From: an uncultured Bacteroidota bacterium
GTDB taxonomy: Bacteria > Bacteroidota > Bacteroidia > Bacteroidales > F082
Reading direction: 5' to 3'
NCBI GenBank assembly: GCA_937912115.1
Contig: CALDOI010000311.1
Span: forward strand, 1 to 43,132
DNA: 43,132 nt
The notes under the pieces are model-generated. The model had not been told where the DNA came from. It saw nothing but the letters and a program-made list of their open reading frames with translations, and made no database searches. The position numbers and the translations under genes are program-made. Of this stretch, positions 37,522 to 43,132 are shown one piece after another (the stretch's first letter is position 1; the number at the start of each line of letters is the position of its first letter).

Positions 37522-38582
37522 TATAAAACAGATCTTATTATTTCAGCGGTTTCATTTTTTTTCTTAAGTATCTCATCCAATAACTTGAATTGTGTCCTGC
37601 TTCTATCCAGGTTATGTGTGTCATAATCGGTATTATAATATATGTTGCCAGCTAAGTGATCGGTTAAAAATCTAACTCCTTGAATATAAATAATACATTG
37701 TATTCCAGATAATAAAGAGTCTGATTCAACCTTACTTATGGTATTTTTAATCTCACCAAGGTAACCTTTACACAACGCTTCAAAATGAGGAAGGCTAAAT
37801 GTTACATTCGATAGATTCTTTTCATCTTCCTTTGCCAGACTGGTAATTGACCTAACCATATCTCCAAAATCAAATAGAATGCTTCCTTTCATAACGGTAT
37901 CCAGATCGATTACATAGGTGCGATCATTTTTTAAATCGAAAAGTATATTATCCAATTTGGTATCGTTGTGAGTTATACGAACAGGGAGAGTATTACTGTT
38001 TAATAACGTAGTTATTTGCTCGGCAATACTACGATTTTCAATGGCAAATTGTATATCAGGTTTTGCCATAATTAATCTCTTACTATCGGCACTCTTAATT
38101 ACTTTATCAAAATCACTTATACGTCGCTGTGGGTTATGAAAATCAGTTATTGTATCTTTAAAAAGATCAGGATTAAGTTCAGCTAAAAATAACTGAAATC
38201 TCCCCATGGCTATACCTGCTTGTTCGGTAATTATTATGTTTGGGGATGATCCAAAATTAGGACAATCACTAATGAATCTGTTAACTCGCCATGCGTGCCC
38301 CATTGAATCAATGCTGTGGATTGCACCAATTTCGTTTGTAATAAATTCAGGAAATAGCCACTTACCTCCCTGATCTGCAGCGGCTTTGTTAAGATAGGTG
38401 TAATTATGGGTTAGATTTTCAACATTAAATACATCACCATTAACTTTTTGAATAATATATTTCCCTGATATTGTTGTTACTAGGTAAGTATCATTTATAT
38501 GCCCATTTCCATATTTATTGATACCCAATATGTCATCATTCTTAAAAAAACTAAACAGAATTCTACTATCTATTAATTCCAC
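37521..38582 (-). CDS. Aminoglycoside-phosphotransferase-fold sugar kinase (NahK/AmgK-like)
   Basis: Kinase of the APH/choline kinase fold, 353 residues, close to the length of N-acetylhexosamine 1-kinase (NahK). Visible motifs are the N-lobe nucleotide loop (GINKYGNGHINDTYLV), the catalytic loop ITHNDTKLDNILFD, and the metal-binding VIDLDTVMKGSILFDFGD. Relatives in Bacteroidota have sometimes been labelled mucin desulfatase, which the kinase motifs do not support. The nucleotidyltransferase gene lies 30 bases upstream on the same strand. Together they look like a sugar 1-kinase plus sugar-1-phosphate nucleotidyltransferase pair, as in AmgK-MurU or NahK-GlmU-type salvage. The sugar is not identifiable. 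Confidence 0.75.
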   Translation of the reverse strand: MELIDSRILFSFFKNDDILGINKYGNGHINDTYLVTTISGKYIIQKVNGDVFNVENLTHNYTYLNKAAADQGGKWLFPEFITNEIGAIHSIDSMGHAWRVNRFISDCPNFGSSPNIIITEQAGIAMGRFQLFLAELNPDLFKDTITDFHNPQRRISDFDKVIKSADSKRLIMAKPDIQFAIENRSIAEQITTLLNSNTLPVRITHNDTKLDNILFDLKNDRTYVIDLDTVMKGSILFDFGDMVRSITSLAKEDEKNLSNVTFSLPHFEALCKGYLGEIKNTISKVESDSLLSGIQCIIYIQGVRFLTDHLAGNIYYNTDYDTHNLDRSRTQFKLLDEILKKKNETAEIIRSVL

Positions 38583-38612
38583 CGTGCATTGTGAGATTTA
38601 GGCTAAGAAATT

Positions 38613-39512
38613 CTATTTCCACAAATTTTCAGGATATACTCCTTGTGAAACTAATTCAGCTACTTTTTTTATGGTAGTTTCCTTATCTTCCTGATAGGTA
38701 ACACCAAACCACTGATCGTTACTTGTGAGCATTTTTATTGATGCTTCATTTTTGTCAATCAGATTATTAACTACAGTAGGGATATAAAACTCTGCTTTCA
38801 GTTCATTCGAATTGTTGTTAATAAAATTAATGAAGTCATGTTCTAACTGTTCAAAGTAGAGAGGTGAAAATCCCCAGAAATTCATTGAAACTATGGAATT
38901 AGCATCTATTTTTTCGTTCTTGCCATTTTCATTGAAAACGATATCATCATTATCATATTTAATGCTTGTACGTTCAACAACATCTGTAAGAAAACCATTT
39001 TCTGTTTTACATATACCTCTCGATACACTTCCATTTTCTGATAAAGTGTTTGCAAGTTTATAACCCACCATTGCATATTTAGATGAGTCAGTTTTCAATC
39101 CCGTAAGAAAATCACTTATCAAATTAAATGCATTGTTTCCATAAAAATCATCGGCATTAATAACTGTAAAAGGTTCTTTAATTGCATTTTTAGCAACTAA
39201 CACAGCATGTCCGGTTCCCCATGGTTTTACTCTATTATTATTTACACTAACGCCAGTTGGCACTGCATCAACCTTCTGTAATACATAATCAGTTTCAATT
39301 TTGCCAGCCAATCTGGTTTCATATACTTCTTTAAACTCACCCTCAATTTTTGGATTTAACACAAATACAACTTTTCCAAAACCAGCTCTAATGGCATCAA
39401 ATACTGAATAATCAATAATGCTTTCGCCCGATGGCCCAATTTTATCCATTTGCTTTACACCGCCATAACGGCTTCCAATTCCTGCTGCTAATATTAATAG
39501 TGTTGGTTTCAT
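38613..39512 (-). CDS. Sugar-1-phosphate nucleotidyltransferase
   Basis: Nucleotide-sugar synthesising enzyme of the NTP-transferase family. The 299-residue protein begins with the nucleotide-binding signature LAAGIGSRYGGVKQMDKIGPSG (about residues 8-29), and has the GTGHAVLVAKNAI segment and the metal-binding VINADDFYGNNA. No left-handed beta-helix acetyltransferase domain follows, so it is not a complete GlmU. It is predicted to be co-transcribed with the downstream kinase; the two reactions would turn a free sugar into an NDP-sugar. The promoter region is shared divergently with the TolC gene. Confidence 0.8.
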   Translation of the reverse strand: MKPTLLILAAGIGSRYGGVKQMDKIGPSGESIIDYSVFDAIRAGFGKVVFVLNPKIEGEFKEVYETRLAGKIETDYVLQKVDAVPTGVSVNNNRVKPWGTGHAVLVAKNAIKEPFTVINADDFYGNNAFNLISDFLTGLKTDSSKYAMVGYKLANTLSENGSVSRGICKTENGFLTDVVERTSIKYDNDDIVFNENGKNEKIDANSIVSMNFWGFSPLYFEQLEHDFINFINNNSNELKAEFYIPTVVNNLIDKNEASIKMLTSNDQWFGVTYQEDKETTIKKVAELVSQGVYPENLWK

Positions 39513-39664
39513 TTATATAGATATTAATTATTATTTTCGTATTGTGAAATAGCCTGCAATATATGAAGATTATTTCAAGAAGCAGATGCTAGGAGGAGAG
39601 GGATTTTAATACATTTTCAATAATTTAGTGCTCTTTTTAGCAAGTACATTGTTAGCAGTTTGAT

Positions 39665-41116
39665 ATGAGGATATTCAGAACTTATTTAATAGCATTATCA
39701 GCGGTATTATTTTTTTGTGGCTCACAATTGCTTGTTGGTCAACAAACCATTAATTTGAGTTTGGCAGCTGCAGTTGATAGCGCATTGATGAATAATATTA
39801 AAATTCAGCAATACAAACAGGTTGTGTCGCAAAAGCAGTATTTAACAAAAGCTGCCATTGGAAATTTTTTTCCGTCAATTGATGTGATGGGAGGTTATAC
39901 TTATTTCAGCAAAAATCCTGAAATCAACATGAGCCAGGTTAAAGGCTCTATTGATGAACTGTTTGGTAATTATGGAGCGCTTATTGCCCAGCAACTTGAG
40001 CTACCACCTGAAACTCAGCAAATAATTTATGATGAAATCATGGTGGGCATGGGAAAGCTACCCGCCTACAATGTAGTTGTTGACCAACAACAATATCCCA
40101 GTTTGAATTTTACAGCTCTTCAACCAATTTTTTTGGGAGGGAAAATAATAGCAGGTAAGCGTTTTGCTGAGGCAGAATTAGACTATGCTTCTGCTGATTT
40201 ACGTCAGATTAGTAATGAAATAATTAAAGAAACAATTACAAGATATTTTGGAGTTGTTCTGTTGAACGAGGTTATAGAAACCCGCAAGCAGGTACTTGTT
40301 GGGATGCTTAAGCACGAAAAGCAAGCTAAAAAAGCTATCCAAGTTGGAGTTATTCCTGCTCATGAATTACTTAGGGCTCAAGTTGCAGTTGCACAGGCAC
40401 AGCGGGAGTTATCTGATGATATTAACAAGCTTGATATTGCCCAAATGGGATTAAAGACCAGCATAGGTTTAAGCCAGGAAATTATGGTGATTACCACCGA
40501 TAGTCTTAAATTCAGGATGGCTGCAATTAATTTGGGGAATTTGCAAATGGAAGCTCGACAGGAGCAACCCATCTTTGGTATGATAGCTCAGCAAAAAATA
40601 ATGGTTGATCAACAGCATGCCCTCGACGTAAGTGAGTTTTTACCACAAATAGCTGCCTGGGGTGAGTATGGCTTTTTTAGAGAAGAGTACCCTGTTATTA
40701 TGCCGCCTGCTATGATAGGCGTGCAAGCTCGATTAAATATTTTTCATGGCTTATCAAAGTACAATAAACTAAAGTCAACAAAATATCTTACAGAAGAAGT
40801 GCTTAGAGCAGAAGAGTATGCACATCAACAGGTTAGCTTATGGGTGGCAAGCTCCTATCGTGAAGTGTTGAATAGTGAAGAAAAATATAGAAAGATGAAG
40901 TCGACGGTTGAGCTGGCTGCTAAGAATATGGAGATCAACGAAAAACGATTTCAGGAAGGATTATCAAGATCAATTGATGTGATCGATTCTCGACTTCTGT
41001 ACGAAGGGGTTGTGCTAGAGCGTCTTAGTTCGTTATATGATTATTATCTAGCCCTTGCTGATCTTTATCTAGCAACAGGTAATCCGGAAAAGGTTGTTGA
41101 TATGTTGAATAATTAG
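39665..41116 (+). CDS. TolC-family outer-membrane efflux protein
   Basis: Outer-membrane channel component of a tripartite efflux or type I secretion system. The 483-residue protein has a signal peptide (about residues 1-25, ending LLVGQ) and the two long internally repeated helical regions typical of TolC: LSLAAAVDSALMNN with a helical hairpin near residues 170-240, and again at about 360-440 (RFQEGLSRSIDVIDSRLLYEG). It is the first gene of a TolC-HlyD-ABC permease set. An AGGAGG sequence about 70 bases upstream is too far away to act as its ribosome-binding site. Confidence 0.9.
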   Translation: MRIFRTYLIALSAVLFFCGSQLLVGQQTINLSLAAAVDSALMNNIKIQQYKQVVSQKQYLTKAAIGNFFPSIDVMGGYTYFSKNPEINMSQVKGSIDELFGNYGALIAQQLELPPETQQIIYDEIMVGMGKLPAYNVVVDQQQYPSLNFTALQPIFLGGKIIAGKRFAEAELDYASADLRQISNEIIKETITRYFGVVLLNEVIETRKQVLVGMLKHEKQAKKAIQVGVIPAHELLRAQVAVAQAQRELSDDINKLDIAQMGLKTSIGLSQEIMVITTDSLKFRMAAINLGNLQMEARQEQPIFGMIAQQKIMVDQQHALDVSEFLPQIAAWGEYGFFREEYPVIMPPAMIGVQARLNIFHGLSKYNKLKSTKYLTEEVLRAEEYAHQQVSLWVASSYREVLNSEEKYRKMKSTVELAAKNMEINEKRFQEGLSRSIDVIDSRLLYEGVVLERLSSLYDYYLALADLYLATGNPEKVVDMLNN

Positions 41117-41251
41117 AGCCTTCTAAATAGGATCAAAAACAAAAAATTATACCTATGAAATATGCCATCATAAAATATTTATATGTAATTAAAACATGGA
41201 TATTTTTCATTGGCGAATTCCATCTGACAAATAAAAATAAATTACACAAAG

Positions 41252-42232
41252 ATGAAAGTTAATAGTAGCCTATTCGCCCTCGCCATACCAGTTGTGGTAA
41301 TAATTGTTGCTGTAGTATTGCTGGTAATCAGGCATGAAGAAAAAGATGAAAGCATTATACTTGGCATGTTCGAAACTACTACAGTAAATGTGGCTTCAGA
41401 AATCCCCGGAAGGGTAGATGTAATAATGGTTAACCTGGGCGATAAAGTTGAAAAGGGGCAAGTTGTGGCAACACTGGAACCTAGTATAATGAATGCTAAG
41501 GTTGGCCAGGCTGAAGGTATCCGAAATGCGGCTAAGTCGATGTTGAAAAGGGCTAAACAGGGAACACGTAAAGAAACGATAGAGGCTGCCAAAAATCAAT
41601 ATAATATGACCAAAAGCCAGTATGAATTTGCGGATAAAACATATAATAGATTTTTAGTTCTATATGCCGACAGCATAATTTCGAAGCAGGAAATGGATGA
41701 GATTGAATTTAAGCACACAGCCGCAAAAAATGAAATGGAAGCTGCAAACTCTATTTATAAGTTGGCAAAAGAAGGTGCCTCAATGGAAGATATTATGATT
41801 GTAGAAGGGGAGGTGGAAGCTGCATCGGCTATGCTACAGGAGGCAGAAGCATATTTTGAACAACTGGAGATTATTGCTCCCGTTTCGGGCGAGATAAGCA
41901 ATAAACTAGCTGAAGAAGGTGAGGTTATGGCAGCCGGTTATCCTATATTAACAATTATGATCCCCGAAAAAATTTACGCTATAGCGAATGTAAGGGAAGA
42001 TAAATTAGAGGCTTTTAGCATGGGAAAAATCCTAAAGGGTAAAGTTCCTGGAGTTGGGGGTAAAGAGTTTGATTTTGAAGTTACTTACCTTGCCGTTATG
42101 GCCGACTTTGCAACCTGGGTTCCAACACAATCGAAAGGCGATTTTGACTTAAAAACATTTGAGGTACGACTTACTCCTGTTGCTACAATTGAAAATTTAC
42201 GCCCGGGAATGACAGTTCAACTTTCATATTAG
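41252..42232 (+). CDS. HlyD-family periplasmic adaptor (membrane fusion) protein
   Basis: Adaptor that links an inner-membrane transporter to the TolC channel. The 326-residue protein has an N-terminal membrane anchor (about residues 8-28), the first half of a lipoyl-like domain (ASEIPGRVDVIMVNLGDKVEKGQVVATLEP), a long alpha-hairpin (about 80-195), and the second lipoyl half (EIIAPVSGEISNKLAEEGEVM) with a beta-barrel domain after it. Its stop codon is 10 bases before the ABC permease start, so the two are in one operon. The preceding 135-base gap after tolC holds nothing I can support. Confidence 0.9.
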   Translation: MKVNSSLFALAIPVVVIIVAVVLLVIRHEEKDESIILGMFETTTVNVASEIPGRVDVIMVNLGDKVEKGQVVATLEPSIMNAKVGQAEGIRNAAKSMLKRAKQGTRKETIEAAKNQYNMTKSQYEFADKTYNRFLVLYADSIISKQEMDEIEFKHTAAKNEMEAANSIYKLAKEGASMEDIMIVEGEVEAASAMLQEAEAYFEQLEIIAPVSGEISNKLAEEGEVMAAGYPILTIMIPEKIYAIANVREDKLEAFSMGKILKGKVPGVGGKEFDFEVTYLAVMADFATWVPTQSKGDFDLKTFEVRLTPVATIENLRPGMTVQLSY

Positions 42233-42242
42233 TACTCACGTA

Positions 42243-43132
42243 ATGAGTTATCCCACATTTATAAAAGTGGCTCACAGGGAGTTTCTAATTTCAGCAAAGA
42301 ATCCATCGGTTCGGAATTTAATGTTGTTTGTTCCTGTGGTAGTATTTATACTTCTGGCTACTATTTATGTTGAGGGATCATTATCAAAAATTCCTGTTGC
42401 GGTTTATGATGAAGATCATACAAAACTATCGCGTACGTTGGTAGAGTTTCTTAATTCTACCGAATCGATGGAGGTTACATATTATCTGAGTTCGGAAGAT
42501 AGGCTTGAAACATTTTTTCTAAACCATAAAGAACATGCTATTTTTCGGATTCCTCATGGGATGGAACGCAGCATTATGAGAGGCGAAAATGTAACTATTC
42601 AAACGCTTACTAATTCATCAAATATAATTTTTGGTAATATCCTGTTGAGGGAAGCTTATACTGTGGTTGGAACATTGTCGGCCGGCATTACCATCGAAAA
42701 ACTTGTCGCAACCGGATTATCACCTAATCAGGCAATGAATCTTGCTATACCAATTGTTGTTACTGCAAAACCACTGTTCAACCCAATATATAATTACCTC
42801 TACTATTTGGTTCCGGGATTGCTGACTGTTCTCCTTCAAATGATTATTTTCTTTATTTCTACCCGATCAATAAATTCTGAATTTAGTAACGGTACTTTTA
42901 GTAGTTTGCTGGAAGTTAGTAATGGTAATGCTGTAAATATTATTGTTGGTAAAAGTCTGGTATACTTATGTTTCGGACTTGCGATTTCAATGTTTATTGC
43001 AATTATATTTATGGGATTTGGAATTCCATTTATTGATAAGGAACTTGAATTACTTGTCCTGTTCGCTGTATTTATTCTTTCAAACATTGCATTGGGATTG
43101 ATGTTATCATCAACTATTGATGATGAAATAAT
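42243..43132 (+). CDS. ABC-2 type transporter permease (truncated by the window edge)
   Basis: Start of an inner-membrane ABC-2 permease, running off the right end after about 296 codons. The N-terminus is MSYPTFIKVAHREFLISAKN, then a membrane segment (LFVPVVVFILLATIYV), a periplasmic region of about 190 residues, and further membrane segments (YYLVPGLLTVLLQMIIFFIST and LVYLCFGLAISMFIAIIFMGF). This is the layout of YhhJ/YbhS/YbhR-like permeases that work with HlyD adaptors and TolC. The ATPase gene is not in the window and probably lies to the right or elsewhere. Confidence 0.85.
   Translation, partial: MSYPTFIKVAHREFLISAKNPSVRNLMLFVPVVVFILLATIYVEGSLSKIPVAVYDEDHTKLSRTLVEFLNSTESMEVTYYLSSEDRLETFFLNHKEHAIFRIPHGMERSIMRGENVTIQTLTNSSNIIFGNILLREAYTVVGTLSAGITIEKLVATGLSPNQAMNLAIPIVVTAKPLFNPIYNYLYYLVPGLLTVLLQMIIFFISTRSINSEFSNGTFSSLLEVSNGNAVNIIVGKSLVYLCFGLAISMFIAIIFMGFGIPFIDKELELLVLFAVFILSNIALGLMLSSTIDDEI

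Noticed and set aside
39591-39596. Strong Shine-Dalgarno-like AGGAGG
   Set aside because: No start codon follows at a usable distance; the tolC start is about 70 bases away.
41155-41262. 35-codon frame between the TolC and HlyD genes
   Set aside because: It overlaps the HlyD start, has no promoter or recognisable sequence, and is of a length expected by chance.

Overview
The window is AT-rich DNA from a member of the Bacteroidota, probably an anaerobic or facultative Bacteroidales/Marinilabiliales-type organism. Supporting signs are promoters of the TTTG-N19/21-TAnnTTTG type, start codons without strong Shine-Dalgarno sequences, Bacteroidota-style families (PatB-type lyase, a large exported family next to prmA, a short ORF behind an ECF sigma gene), and AC-rich leaders. 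The genus is not determinable from what I can see. I see no tRNA, rRNA, CRISPR array or transposase.

Layout. 1-4344 (+): terminator of an upstream unit, fabG, a von Willebrand-type membrane protein and an M48 metalloprotease. 4402-6261 (-): a phosphoglycosyl transferase and a trypsin-like lipoprotein. 6425-15940 (+): slyD-type FKBP, tpiA, prmA, a 1494-residue exported protein, dnaN and a PatB/MalY-type lyase. 15941-16883: a strongly structured intergenic repeat and an outer-membrane beta-barrel protein. 17152-25478 (+): the most interesting region, a seven-gene redox/signalling cluster. 25537-28624 (-): ligA coupled to an alpha/beta hydrolase. 28762-36370 (-): a GT-C glycosyltransferase, arginine deiminase, a prolyl-tRNA editing protein, a beta-propeller lipoprotein and uvrA. 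36537-37460 (+): an ECF sigma factor and a 56-residue ORF with its own promoter and terminator. 37521-39512 (-): a sugar 1-kinase-like protein and a nucleotidyltransferase. 39665 to the right edge (+): TolC, HlyD and a truncated ABC-2 permease, an efflux system.

The 17152-25478 cluster combines a periplasmic solute-binding domain joined through one membrane segment to a cytoplasmic GcvH-like domain, a Tat-exported protein with four [4Fe-4S] clusters (HybA-like), a NrfD/HybB-like quinone-site membrane protein, and a second membrane-anchored GcvH-like protein. These are followed by a sensor kinase with two c-type haem attachment motifs in its periplasmic domain, a sigma-54 activator and an archaemetzincin protease. 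There is no hydrogenase, molybdopterin or other catalytic subunit. A candidate sigma-54 promoter with inverted repeats upstream precedes the first gene. My reading is a membrane redox complex that uses GcvH-like domains on the cytoplasmic side and is controlled by a redox-sensing two-component system; function and substrate are unknown.

The intergenic regions hold a second theme: inverted-repeat elements made of 7-8 base units. Two are clearly related copies placed in the same orientation immediately upstream of prmA and of the prolyl-tRNA editing gene, both ending in a CAA-rich leader that runs into the start codon.
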